Assembly: GCA_028673005.1 (NCBI GenBank)
Contig: CM054115.1
Span: 52,217,738 to 52,281,737 of the forward strand
DNA: 64,000 nt
Source of the DNA: Tanypteryx hageni
Lineage: Eukaryota; Arthropoda; Insecta; Odonata; Petaluridae
Reading direction: 5' to 3'
The translations under genes and the position numbers were made by a program. The notes beneath the pieces are model-generated. The model saw only the letters and a list, made by a program, of their open reading frames with translations. It ran no database searches and had not been told where the DNA came from. This document shows positions 12,916 through 24,485 of the stretch, piece after piece. Positions within the stretch are counted from its first letter, which is position 1. Each line of letters starts with the position of its first letter.

Positions 12916-13576
12916 CAAGGGCGGATTCAGAGGTGGGTAAAGAGGTTAATTACCCTCCTCCTCCATGATTTCTCAATACTAGAAAAAATTAACTCCTTAA
13001 TCTCGTCTTACGTGCTGAGCAATTCACATTCACATGCTCTTTCAACCTCTTCCTCATCTCTCAGTTTTCCAGTAGGGTCATACATTGTTGTAGAGTGTCG
13101 AAAGTACCATGCGTGCGCAGGCCTAAAATAAAGCCTGGGTGCCCAAGGTTCAGGCTAAAACCGCAGGCAGCTTTTCGGCATTTTCTGTCGACGGGATGGT
13201 CGGCGTTGGGTGATCATTCTCCTAGAACCTAGAAACGCCATTGATTCCCGCTATGTTGCTTGTCTAGTACGTACGTATAGGCATAATAATTTTTGTGATA
13301 AAAATCAAAATCCTGGCTGAATTCTATGACGTCTTAAGAGAGAGTGTCTGGCCTAGCTCCTTTGCACATACACAGTGACATTTATATTAATGTTAATAAT
13401 GTAGTTGACAAATTTGGAAGTACAAAAGATAGAAGAGTTTAATTAATTATTTAATTCTTTATTTAAAATCAGTGAAAATGCTGTTCTCCGATATTCATTT
13501 TGTTGGACAAAAGGTTATCTACTTACTTTTATTTTTCATTCCTAATAACCTCCCCCCCCTCCTGGATCCGTCCTTG
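12916..13576. mobile_element. hAT-like non-autonomous element (family shared with 59271-59531)
   Basis: The ends are CAAGGGCGGATTCAGAGG at 12916 and the reverse complement of CAAGGACGGATCCAGG at 13576, an imperfect inverted repeat of about 16 bp. The flanking octamers CATACATT and CATATTTC match at only 5 of 8 positions, so the target duplication is weak. Just inside the left end is a GGTTAATTACCCTCC motif. The same motif order recurs in the element at 59271-59531, which supports a real family. There is no coding capacity. Confidence 0.55.
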
Positions 13577-14671
13577 CATATTTCATATACAAAATTATAT
13601 TTTAGTATTTAATTTCGATGTCACAATTCTAATTTATAAAACCGCGTGTTTTCTTATGGTAATTGAATTATAATTTTGCACGAATTCTTCTTTATTGTTC
13701 AAGAAAGAAGTCCAAATATTAATCATAGATTAAGCATAGCTGAGCCACTACTGAAGGCTAATGATTCATTACATATATTCTTCAATGCCTATTTATCTTC
13801 ATTCAAATTAGCATAAACTTAAGTTTCTAATGACAAGAAACTTATTTTGTGGCTTACGACAATGAATAAAGCTAATTACCAAGGAGACGAGCTCAATGAT
13901 TTTAAATAGATCTTTCCTATAAAGCGTCCATTGAATCAATGCTATTCATGCCAATCAGTGGCGTAAAGAATCTGTATAACATTGTACCCGTTCCATGCGT
14001 TCAAAATCACGACAAGTGAAACTATCTTATCTGGAACATTAAGTTTATGAAATAATACTACCCGAATGCTAAAGGCATGGTGTCGAGCGACAGCAGTTTA
14101 AAGCATATTTCGTCATTTGCAATCGACCGATGAAATACGAAAATAGTGAATTTTTCATAGCTTGATTTGAAAGATATTTTCAAGAAATTTAAATAACAAC
14201 GAACAATGTGAAAAAACAACTATATTTTTTAATTCCGCTAACAACCATTTAGTATATGTTTTTAAGTATACAAGATTAGCTGTGCCACGGGATACTATTA
14301 AAATATAATAGTTGAATCTGAAGGTTATGACTGCGGTTCCAATCGAGGGGTGGAAAGGACTGCTGGAGGGGAGGTAACGATGGAGTGGAGAAAATGAGTG
14401 GGATGAGGTAAGAAGGGAATGGAGGGGAGAGGAGCAGACGTTGTAGGGGAGGTAATGTTATACGATAGAAAAGTGGAGTGAGGACCCAAAAGTCTTTTTC
14501 CACCCTACTATTTGAGACGTTAACTTAATTACCATTGATGGCTGTTATAAGATCGAAAATAATACGAATTTAACGCGGCGTGTTCGTGAAAAACATTCGT
14601 GATTATCATATTTGACTTCATTTCCTATTTTACGCAAATATTTCCCCGCCTTTGCCCTGATATCCCCATAC
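13577..14671. other. Unassigned AT-rich stretch with one solo transposon-like end
   Basis: AT-rich DNA without genes. CAGTGGCGTAAAG at 13956 resembles a hAT-type terminus, but no partner end or target duplication was found. Confidence 0.4.
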
Positions 14672-14840
14672 ACTATGGTGACCAACCGTCCCAAATTTGG
14701 AGGGATAGTACCTCCTTTCCAACCCTCGTCCCGCCTTGTTAAATGTCACATCTTGTGTCCTGCTTTTTGAAATGTCTTGATTAATATCCCAAATCGTAAT
14801 TTAAATCATCCGGAACGCCTTCACTGGTCACACCAAGCTG
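14672..14840. mobile_element. Possible hAT remnant (GGTGACCAACCGTCCC type)
   Basis: CACTATGGTGACCAACCG followed by several scattered GTCCC/TCCTG words resembles a widespread class of hAT MITE termini. A weak inverse match, CACTGGTCACACC, lies near 14822-14834. No clear target duplication was seen, so this call is tentative. Confidence 0.25.
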
Positions 14841-17800
14841 TCTGATATCTGTTGCACCTATCTATCTAAGACTGACTCATCAATAAATGCACCACAAACA
14901 GGCCACTGTAATCTGTCCCTTGTTATAGTCGGCAAATATTTGATAATGTACCTCCTTGGCTTCCTGAAAAGTTGATCACCTTACCATACACGCCCTCTAG
15001 TATTCACAGGTTGCAATCTAAAGTAGAGCAGAACGAAATCAGCCGTCGTTGACGAGAAGAAAAAATATTTTTTTATTCCTCTACCTACGGAAAATCCGTC
15101 GCCTCCCTCTGGTAAAGAGAACCTCAAAAACTGAAGCGAAAGAGGAAGTGTTGTGTTACGTTTCCTGGGGAGCGGGGTTCTTAAAATGCCCCTCATTCTC
15201 ATTGTACCCCGCCACGGGTTCCTCCATATGTCCCTTTCTCGCTCTTGTCCCACTCGTCCTAGCAATGTGTGTGTGAGGACGGAAGGAGAAAGAGGCGAGA
15301 GGTGTCTGATTCCGTAGTGACCACTCCCTTTCCCCGTCTTTCACGCAAGCACGGAGACCCAACTGGGTTCTCTTCCCAGAAATACTGCACGGCCCTAAAC
15401 TGCCATGACCACCGTCCTTTCCCCACACCCACCGCTCTTCCCGCGCCCTCAGAAAACTCCCGCCCGCCCGCCCACGCAAGACGCCGACCCCCGACCATCT
15501 TTTAACGGCACCTCCCGGCATCCCATCCTCCTCAACTCCCTCCTTCCCTCTCGAAAACTCTCTTAAAAGACTCGCAGCTTCCCTCTCTCGAAAACTCCTC
15601 CGTTTTCCCTCCGTCTCTTTTTTTTATTCGCTCCTTTTCGGCGTTGCCGTGGTAACCCATCTTCGTCCTTCTCTTCTTCTCTTTTTCTGGGCCTCTTCGG
15701 GTGATCCGATCGTTTCTGTCCGCCCATTTTCCCCTCCGCCTGTTCTGTTCCTCGTGTCCCCGTGGTAACGTTTATTTCTTCCTGCATTCTTTCTCTCGTT
15801 GTCTTTCGTTTTTCTTCTTTATTAAGCGCGTTCCTAAGCAGATAAAAGCTAGATTGGGTACTTCCGTGTAGTCCCGATGTATGCGTCGGTATTTGTCATA
15901 CTTGCGTTGAATGCTGGGTCAGCGTCATCGCTTTCAGTGAGAACCCTTCGATTATATTTATTTGTCTCGTTTATTCCGTGTCCGATGGTAGTTGGCAGCT
16001 CTCACCACTCAAAAAATGTAGTAAAAATTTTCATGCTTCCAGTTCTTTCCTACCCAAAATTGTTATTGGAATTAAGGGTCCCCGCTTAAAATGGTCACTA
16101 TGTAGAATTAAGACTTCTCGCTTAAAATGGGCATTTATGATTTTTATCGAAGATTAAAATGACGCATCTCGATCCTATATGGTAAAAATATCTTCCTTGG
16201 TGCCATCTCTATAGCGTTTATTCGTTCCTTTTCCCTAATGGCAACCCCTTGGGTTCTTTCCGATGCACTTATACATATTTGCTCTTCTTTCCCTCCATCC
16301 CTTCGAAAACCAGTGTTTGCCTCGCGTAGGGCTTTTCTCGTCTTTTATTGTTTCTCTTTCTCTGCCTGCTTCTGCCTCTCTTCCTTCCTCCCATTCGTAA
16401 AAGGGCAGACGAGGATATTGCAGGAACTTTTCCAAAAGGAAGGAGGGACCGTAAGGCCATCGACGCTTTTGTACTCTTCGAGGGTCATAAGGTTTTACGC
16501 TTCTCTCTCCCTCATTCGTAAGTCCTTGGGACAACTCGTAGGATGGGCTTTCCAGAGTTTCCTCTTATAAATTGCTTTCAGAACGAGTCGAGAGCGTCCG
16601 GTGTTTTTTTTCTCGTCTTCGTCGGTTTTTGTCCCTTTTTCTAATTTTGCGCGAGTGTCTTCGGTTTTTTTTTACTCCGGAGGCAATCATTCGGACGTTT
16701 CTTTTAAAATGAATTCAATTGACGTTTGTTTAGCCGACAAATAAAATAAAGACTTATCCAGGATGGACTTTTTCCTCCTAGGCGAACAAGTTCCTCAAGT
16801 TTAAGAAAACGTTTTCCTTTTTTAAAAACAATTCTCGTTTCCGGGTAGAAGTTTCCGAGGTAGATTCTTTTTGTTTCGTTTTCCTCGAAAGACAAATACC
16901 TCCTTTGCAGAATTCCGCGTGTTTTTTTGACAGAATATGGGAGTGAGAAAAAGATTTTCGAAAAGTTCGAAACTTGATGTTTTCGTCGAGGAGAAAATTT
17001 TGAGGCCGGACATTTATGAAAATTTACTTATTTAGGAATTCGAGTGATCTTCCGTTCCAAAAAAAATATAGCTCGGAATGAAAAACATCGACGTCAGATT
17101 TTGGATCTCTAATTAAGAATCCAACCGTCGCGGAAAGATAATCCGACTATAGTGACTCCCGATAAAAATTGGAAGCGGCATTCCAAAGCCGAGAGATTTA
17201 TAAACGTCAGGGGAACACGACGACATCGCCGCAAAGATCCGACTAAACGAACGATAGACACAAATAAAAAAATCGCGTCGGACACGTGAATGTATCCTCT
17301 TTGCAAAGACTTTCACGGCTGTCTCGGGAGGAGAATCGAGATGATCCCTTAACGCATTGGATGTTGATGATCCAGTCATTGCTACGTGTCAGCAATACAA
17401 GTCCAGCGAAGCATTCGGAGGAGTTGAAGATCTTATTCCCTCTCCGAATTTCCTCTTTTCCCTTTTCCGCGGGACGATGTTTACCAGCCCGAGACCTCCG
17501 TAAAGTATTCTTAAGAGCGGTCATTTCTCCGAGACCTCACACCTTCATCCCTTATCACCGGATGGAATACGATACCTCCGCCTCCGGAACCCAGACCTCA
17601 CGACACGGGGAATTCTCCCTCGAAAAGCGTCGAAGCTAAGCGACCAACTTCCAACGTTGGAGAGAGGTATTGCACCCTCCGATGCGCGTTTAAACTCTTC
17701 TTTGTTTCCACACATCGAGAGGGCAGAAAACCGCAGTTTTAGGTATGGCTTCGGTCTTAACGTATTTGCAGGGACTAGCGTGTTTACATCTTTAGCTATC

Positions 17801-18874
17801 TCTCACCCTCTTCCTCTCAACCCCTGCGATTTCGGTTGTACATATTTCAAGATTTCCTGTTCTGTAGGAGGCATTGTTTATTTATATTTTTTTAACCGAG
17901 ATGACGCCAACTTTTAATTTGCCTTCTCACATTTACATTTTTCTATTATACGCGTCTCTCCTCTTTCGTCAATTTCCGTATCTAATCGTCTTTATCGCTG
18001 TTTTCACTAAATTTAGCTTTCTGATTGCTCAAAATACTATCCACGCTTTAAAAACGACTGATATGAATAACTCAAACTTCGAGGGAATACAAGGGAGGTT
18101 CTGGTTATAAAATATTCGAGCCATATAATTTAATATAACGCATATGAATGTGGACGGGAAAAGTTTTTATTTCGAGTAATCGAAAGTTCGACTGTCCTCT
18201 AAATGTCTCCACGCTACGGTGGAGAGACTTGTACAGCGTTATTAAATAAATCTAATCTCCTATTATTCTTATACTTCCAATTTTGAAACTATTGTCTAAC
18301 CTCGATAATTCGAATCTCAGGGAAAGACAGATAAAGTTCGAGTTAATGAAGTTCATTTTATCGTACATGATTGCGAACGAGATAAAATGACTCAATTCGA
18401 GTTATAGACATTCAAATTTTTTGAGGTTCAACTCTACGTTGAATCCCATTGCTATCATTTTCCTCGCTGTCTTTCCAAAACTGTCTTTCTGCTGCTTTTC
18501 CGCCGCAGAGCTTGTCTTATTTCTTTCGCGTACTACCATAAATCTTTATCCGCAGTTCCTCTGAATATGCATTTTCTTGCTTCCTCTCGCTTACTCTTTC
18601 TCCCTTTTAATCTCTCCCTCGCCTTCCTTCTCAGTGTTTTTCTTCCGTTTCAACTTTTTTTTGCCTGATGTTCCTTTTCCATCCGATGTTTATTCATCTT
18701 TTAGTTTTTTTCTTCGGCGATACTTTTCTCACTGGGAACAAACGGTATTCGACAATATGATAATCTGCGCAATATATGTACGCTGCACAAACTTTCTCAA
18801 ATACGTATATACGTTTGATCTCACTACACTTTTTAATAATACCACTGGACGATATATAGTAACTTTTTTGGGTC
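14841..18874. other. Unassigned non-coding stretch
   Basis: No gene is recognised. CT-rich DNA lies at about 15500-15800. A short direct repeat (attaag...CGCTTAAAATGG) occurs twice near 16070-16135. The remaining open frames are short and overlap on both strands, as expected from GC-rich patches rather than genes. Confidence 0.45.
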
Positions 18875-19085
18875 ATATGGCTTAGTTAATATTATTTGTG
18901 ACATCAGGCAGTACGTTTGGATGCATTTTAAATGAAATCCTTAAAGCCATTTTTGAGTAAATCGAATTTTATTTCGAAATATCCTAGAATAAAGTACCCT
19001 TAATTTAACTCATCAGGATGCTTTTTATGGATGATATTATCCACAAATATGACATATCATTCGATTTAGTGAAACCGTTTAGGCT
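18875..19085 (+). repeat. Duplicated repeat, copy 1
   Basis: The segment starts TATGGCTTA and runs through TATTATTTGTGACATCAGGC, GCCATTTTTGAGTAAATC and ATATCATTCGATTT. The same ordered motifs recur about 306 bp downstream. The two copies are diverged, so this is an old tandem duplication or two members of one repeat family. Confidence 0.75.
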
Positions 19086-19179
19086 GTAATAAGATTTTGA
19101 GTGGATCGCGGCGGAGGCGTGACGTCATAGGGCTTAGGTAAGGTAGCTTAGCGTACGTTGTATAATGATTTTAAGTGAT

Positions 19180-19590
19180 ATATGGCTTATGTAGTATTAT
19201 TTGTGACATCAGGCTCTACAATTGGATTGATTTTAATCAAATGCTCTAAAGCCATTTTTGAGTAAATCCAATTTTTTCTAAAAATCGCCAAGAATAAACT
19301 ACCCTTTATTTCGGTGGCGGCCGGATAACGTCCTCGCCTGCCAATCCGAAGGTCGCGGGTTCGAATCCCGCCTAGGTGGGTTTTTCTCCACCTAGGGCAT
19401 GGATGTATGTGTTCGCCTATTGTTATTGTTAACATATTCCACTGTAAAATGGCTACAAAAGCTGTATGTGGAATTATTGAATAAATAAAATAAAATAAAA
19501 TATCATTTTTATGAAAAAGGGCCTGCAAAAGATGATATATTGCACAAATAAGAAATATCATTCGATTTCATGTACGCGTTTGGGCCCTAG
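19180..19590 (+). repeat. Duplicated repeat, copy 2, split by a SINE
   Basis: Matches copy 1 at 19180-19310 and again at 19501-19590, the two halves being separated by the SINE. The order of motifs is conserved (TATGGCTTATG, TTTGTGACATCAGGC, GCCATTTTTGAGTAAATC, then ATATCATTCGATTTCATG). It is followed at about 19596-19621 by an ACAGACAGACAGAC run. Confidence 0.7.
19311..19500 (+). mobile_element. tRNA-derived SINE
   Basis: The head resembles a tRNA. CTCGCCTGCCAA at about 19340 matches the anticodon-arm region of glycine tRNA (GCC). GGTCGCGGGTTCGAATCCC carries a consensus B box (GGTTCGAATCC) of the internal RNA polymerase III promoter. A tRNA-unrelated body follows, ending in an AATAAAATAAAAT tail at about 19480-19500. 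The arms no longer pair as a tRNA, so this is a SINE, not a tRNA gene. It interrupts copy 2 of the flanking duplication, which dates its insertion after that duplication. The minus-strand frame through the B box (GGIRTRDL) is the usual spurious translation of such SINEs. Confidence 0.85.
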
Positions 19591-21993
19591 ATCGGCGAAC
19601 AGACCGACAGACAGACAGACGGCCTGGTGAAAACCACTTTTATGGACTCAGAAACCTAAAACGTGTATTTCCATCAAAATCTCGAAGTCGAATTTTTTCA
19701 CGATAACAAAATTTTCTGTTTCGAATATTCCAAGGAGAAGATTTGAAACGGAATCTCGCGCTGGTAACTCCACTCGGCTCAAACCGCCGCTTTGCGATTT
19801 TTCTCTTTCTTGCGATTCTTCCCTTACCTCGTCTGCGTTTTCAAAAGGATTTTGAGGGAGGCTTAGGATAAAAAACATAACATTTCTTTTGCAATTCCGC
19901 GCTAAAATCCCCCTCTCTTCTTGCCTTCCGATCTTTCGGACTTTTGGAAAGAAGGAAATAAATCCGATCTGTTTCGTAAGAAGGATGAATCCCGGAGACA
20001 CGATTGGCCTCACCCTCCTTTCCCCTCCCCTCCTCTCTCTCTCTCTCTCACTCTTCTATATCTCTAGAACGGACTAACTTTTTTACGGCTACTTTTTTCT
20101 GAGAATTTTCGCGCATGATCTCTTTTTTGCACCCAAGGGTTCAGGAGGGGCGGCTTTGAAAAGGTCGCACATTTTTTTCTCTTCATATCACGGGAAAAAA
20201 GGAGCGTTAAAAGTTTCGGAAGTTTTTAGACTAATCGGTTATTACGTGGCAGTTGAGACGGCAGAGAGATTCAGGGTGCCGCCATGAACGGGGCAAAAAA
20301 GCGTTTTGGATGGGTAATTTGCAAATTTTTGTTTCGCGTGGAGCAGTTAGACACGGGAGGTGAATGTGATAATAGGTGGGCTGAATCGGTTTAGTTTTCT
20401 AAATATATTCCCGAGTTTCTCTAAGAGAGCGCTAGCGTTGAAACGAAGTATGCAGCGAATTCTACTCATCTATATTATTGCTTGAATTGGATTTAATAAT
20501 GATAAATTAAAAAAATTGGTCTATGCTGAAGATTTTTGCAAACCATGCTATCGTAATGATTACGAAATTACTGAGATGATACGTTGAAATAGAATAAAAA
20601 CAGCTTTACACGTTATTCTTTCCGATTTCGCAAAAAAATGTGCGAAGGGTTTTAACAGTAACCAACTTCACCGCATTTGGTATTATTTTGCTCCGAAAAT
20701 TTTCAACTGATTCATCAGATAAAGCGATGTATAAGATGCCTACAGGATTTATAAAACGGCGGTTGCTTTCCAACGGATAATTTTACAATCAAAATCTTCA
20801 GGAATGCGACGTTTCCTTTTCCGTGCTCAAACGAACGAGTGACCTTGATGCCGGCGCGTAATAAAAGAACACGAACCCCCAAAACTCCAATCAAACCTTG
20901 CAATAGGAAGGGGAAAGAGGAAGAAAGAAATCTTTTAAAGGTTCAGCTTACTCGGTTACGTCCTAAAAACTCTCCGACCAATTTGTTGAGAACTGGCTCC
21001 GCCGCTACGTATTTTTTTTACCTTTCCTTAAGGCGGGGTGGTACCGCTAGGTAGCCTGAGGGGTTCCGTATCCGTTTATTTTCTTTTCATCCCTCCTTTC
21101 TGGGAATGAAGCCCTCCTGTCGTCCATTACGTAGCGTAATCACCGCCTTTCTCCACCTTCTCTCGCCCTTGCTCTTCCTCCCTCTCTCCTCCTTCCCTCC
21201 CATTACGACTCCGAGCAGTATTCTTGCCATATCTTCACCGTTTTTTTTTACGGTTTGAGAGACAAAACGGGAGGGATGGAAAGAGTGAGATCGGCGTGAA
21301 AGAGGCGGGAGCAAGAAGGGATGAGAACAAAAAAATAAAAAAGTTTAAAGAAAAACGAAAGAAGATTCCTCCTTCCATGCCCATTCGCTGTATTCTCCCG
21401 TACCTCTATGAGCGATGCAAGCGCAACGGAATTAAGCTGGAAAGGCCACGGCTGAAGGAGAAGGATTTGATGGGAGAAATTCCTCCACGTCACAATGGCC
21501 GTGTTCCGGGTACGAGGCGAGGCGATGGTGCTCTGTTTTTTTATATTTCCGCACGTCAATCTTTGGCTTCTCTCTCTTATTTCACTTCTCCTATACTTTT
21601 CATCACCCCCTTCTACTCGCCATTCCTTCTGTCATGCGTTCCATGCTCCCTTTCTCTATACGTTTGAACGTCTGGATGCCCTCTGGTGGAAAGTCGAGGA
21701 AATGTTCGACCGGTCAGTAAAAAAAAACCTATTCGAGAGCATTTCTTCGCGCCACAATGCCTAAGGCACGTATGAATGGGGATTATGATAAAAGACGAAG
21801 AAGACGGAGGCGATATTCTTTTTTTGCTTTGATCGAACGATTGTTTCGGGACGAAATTTTTTTTCGTTATTGTGCGGCGCAAAGTGCCGGAGGTGGAAAG
21901 ATTTATAGTGTTGTGATTGGTATAGCAGAACGGTTTATTCTGGCTTTCACACGAGCAGATTCTCCAGGCCACGTCTGAATTAAGGATGATATA
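19591..21993. other. Unassigned non-coding stretch
   Basis: No gene is recognised. There is a CT run at about 20025-20050 and pyrimidine-rich DNA at 21150-21200. Overlapping open frames on both strands at 21200-21980 lack recognisable motifs. Confidence 0.45.
21678..21689 (-). promoter_or_regulatory. CTCF-core-like site
   Basis: GCCCTCTGGTGG on the plus strand matches the reverse complement of the CTCF core consensus CCASYAGRKGGC at every position. Occupancy cannot be judged from sequence, and insect motif preferences differ somewhat from the vertebrate consensus. Confidence 0.3.
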
Positions 21994-22501
21994 CAGTGGC
22001 GGATTTACGCCTCCAGGGGCCCCTGGCGATAAAACTTTGGGGGCCCTTGGCGCTAAGTAGTCGGGGGCCCTGCAATCTAAATATATAGTGAAATCGCTCC
22101 TAACGGCTACCCTCTTTTATGACACCTCTTAACGATCGATCTTCTATGGAATCATAGGTTCCACTGGTTTTTAAATTGAGACATTTAATATTTCTGAGAT
22201 TATATACACGAACATTTTTTCGGGGCCCCTTACTTCAAGGAATCCCTGTCACGCGCCAAGTCCGACCCCTCTTAAATCCGCCACTGAGTGTGAGGGAGAA
22301 AGATTTAGGGTAACTGAGCGGTAAGGAAATCTTGCCTGTGTCCTCCATTTTCGCGGATCCCCACGGAACCCAAATCTTTCGTGGAACCCTAAGGTTCCGC
22401 GTAACCCAAGGTGAGAAGCACTGCCATTCGTCTCGGGTCCCCATACTCTTCACGGGACCCCTGGCGCGCGCCATGTGCGACCCCCACTAAATCCGCCACT
22501 G
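21994..22501. mobile_element. hAT MITE, CAGTGGCGGATTTA termini
   Basis: The 508-bp element has perfect 14-bp inverted ends, CAGTGGCGGATTTA at 21994 and TAAATCCGCCACTG at 22488-22501. The flanking octamers ATGATATA (21986-21993) and ACGATATA (22502-22509) agree at 7 of 8 positions, the 8-bp target duplication typical of hAT transposons. A second copy of the right terminus lies inside, at 22273-22286, preceded by a similar GGGCCCC...CGCGCCA block. The right end has therefore been duplicated (about 215 bp) or two elements are nested. There is no coding capacity. Confidence 0.85.
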
Positions 22502-23832
22502 ACGATATATGTTATTATGACCTGCGAAATCCGTTGTTCTTTTTATATTCGGAGTTCAGAGGTTGCACAGTAAAAGTCTAATTAGTATTGGCTACCAATA
22601 TGTAATTAAAAAGATGTATTTATCTAAGGAAATGCATATTTACCATGCACTATCACAGCAATACAAGACGTCTTGGTAACCAGATTCGTTCGGTTTTGAA
22701 AATAATTAAACATTGCGTCATATCAGTCCGACTAAAACACACGCTCAAGAGTTTTGCATAAAAATAATGGAATATTCAATTTTTATTTTTACTGATGGCG
22801 ATTATCCTACCTATTCCCAGTTAAAATATGGAAAAGGATATTCTTTAAAAAGGATTTTATATTAAAATTTCATATTTTCTATTAAAAGGTTTTATTCCAT
22901 AGAAATATCAACTGCTAAATTTGAAGCCTTTAATAAGTTCCTTTAGTTAATCTTACGCTATCCATTAGCCTTAGCTATTACTAACGTGTAACACAAGTAT
23001 ATTCTTCACAAAAAAGCGCTTGCGAAAAAGTTAACGAAGGATAATAATGCTGCAAACGAAATTAAGAAATAAAATCAGGACTGAACACATTCTCATTTCC
23101 TTCACTGCACTGCTTGGATGGTAATCATTATTTACGGAAATGCCATCTGTAAACCAAAACAAGAATCCTCTTTCGCGCAATTCGCTTTAAAAAGAAAAAG
23201 TCGGTGTAAAAATTCACGTATTTTTTTGTCCATAAGATCTCAGAGCGAACTAAACCGTCAATAAGTATCACATCCCTTCGACAAATCAAAAGTAAATAAA
23301 AGAAAGGGTCGTTATTCGTCCGGTTAAGAGAGAAAGAATAGGAGAATCCCTTTTTTTTCTCCAACCCGTTCCGTCAAATTCCTCCTCTCCGCCATTCGAT
23401 CTCTTCTCAGCGTTATCCTTCTCTTCGGATCGTGCCATTCATACTGGATTAAGCCTTCTCCTGCTCCTCGAAAATCCCTTCCCTCCCGCTTAAAACCGTC
23501 TTCCTCTCCCCTGTATCCCTTAACCACTCCTCTTAGTCAATCGCGTAAACCCTGCCGAGCACGTATTTTCCCAGCACTTTTATTTTTTCTCCCTCAAGAG
23601 TCTACGCTCATAAGGATTTCAGACTCGGAGAATATGTTTCACCAACCGGCTAACGCAAAGAGAAAGAGCCGTCTACTTCCCCCTCCCCTTCCGATGGCCG
23701 CCTCCGTTAATAAATATAGCGGATAAAGATTCACTTTTTCCGCGGGGGTAGACGTAAATAAATGACGCCACTCGTTTTCTGGAATTTTTTTTATTTTCTC
23801 CTACAGGGTAGCCTCGAAAATAAGGGACGACC
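22502..23832. other. Unassigned AT-rich stretch
   Basis: AT-rich DNA with no recognisable gene or repeat. A CT-rich patch occurs at about 23340-23530. Confidence 0.45.
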
Positions 23833-23838
23833 TATATA

Positions 23839-23911
<73 letters not shown>
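23833..23911. repeat. (TA)n microsatellite
   Basis: An almost pure TA dinucleotide run of about 34 units at 23844-23911, preceded by a shorter TATATATTTA segment. Copy number in an assembly is often unreliable for such runs. Confidence 0.95.
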
Positions 23912-23914
<3 letters not shown>

Positions 23915-23965
23915 CTAAAGGAAAAGAAAAGGTAGTGATGAGGGTGGCAACAAGGTGTTGGGGGT

Positions 23966-23989
23966 TTATATATATATATATATATATAT
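23966..23989. repeat. Short (TA)n run
   Basis: About 12 TA units, 55 bp downstream of the longer run, ending in TATGCACACA. Confidence 0.9.
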
Positions 23990-24171
23990 GCACACATAAT
24001 CACGGCCAGTCATGAAAGAAGGAAGCGGGGTTGTAAAAACTTGGGAAAATTGCACGGATAGGACGGATTTTATTTTACAAAAATTGACGGTTAAAAAGGT
24101 AAAGAAGTTCCGTTACAAGTCAGTCACACGATGTTTTTTGGTTAGTTTAAAACAGCATGTACGGTCTAAAT

Positions 24172-24485
24172 TAGCGGTTACCAAATTTTCGTTTCGAATG
24201 CCATATAGATCAGTTTAACAATCATCGCGGACCTCGTGCAATCGAAAATACAGTTGAATGATTTGAGAAAACTAAAGGGCTAAGTTGGGAGTCAGTCTTA
24301 CCTGATTTGTTTTAAATTTATTTATCTTTTATATAAATAGCGATGTAAAGACGAAATATATATATATATATATATATATCGTTTTACTTTACATTGTGTT
24401 CTTAAATTGCTAAACTCACGGCGGGTTGGATGACAACGCTCGTCAGGTCGTATGTGACCTGCGGGCCGTAGTTTGGGCACTACTG
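24172..24485. mobile_element. hAT remnant (CAGTAGTGCCCAAACTACGG terminus)
   Basis: The right end, read inward on the minus strand from 24485, is CAGTAGTGCCCAAACTACGG, a classic hAT/Charlie-like terminus followed by GCCCGCAGG. The left end TAGCGGTTACCAAA at 24172 matches it at 9 of 14 positions. The flanking octamers GTCTAAAT and ATTTAAAT match at 6 of 8. It contains a third TA microsatellite (24355-24379). There is no coding capacity and it is much decayed. Confidence 0.65.
24355..24379. repeat. (TA)n run inside a hAT remnant
   Basis: About 12 TA units within the hAT remnant, the third TA tract within about 500 bp. Confidence 0.9.

Noticed and set aside
19187..19561. 124-codon minus-strand frame containing GGIRTRDL
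   Set aside because: Known artefact of translating a SINE B box antisense; the frame crosses SINE and flanking repeat boundaries.
19596..19621. ACAGACAGACAGAC run as another Helentron-like terminus
   Set aside because: No adjacent hairpin or A/T-run in the expected position.
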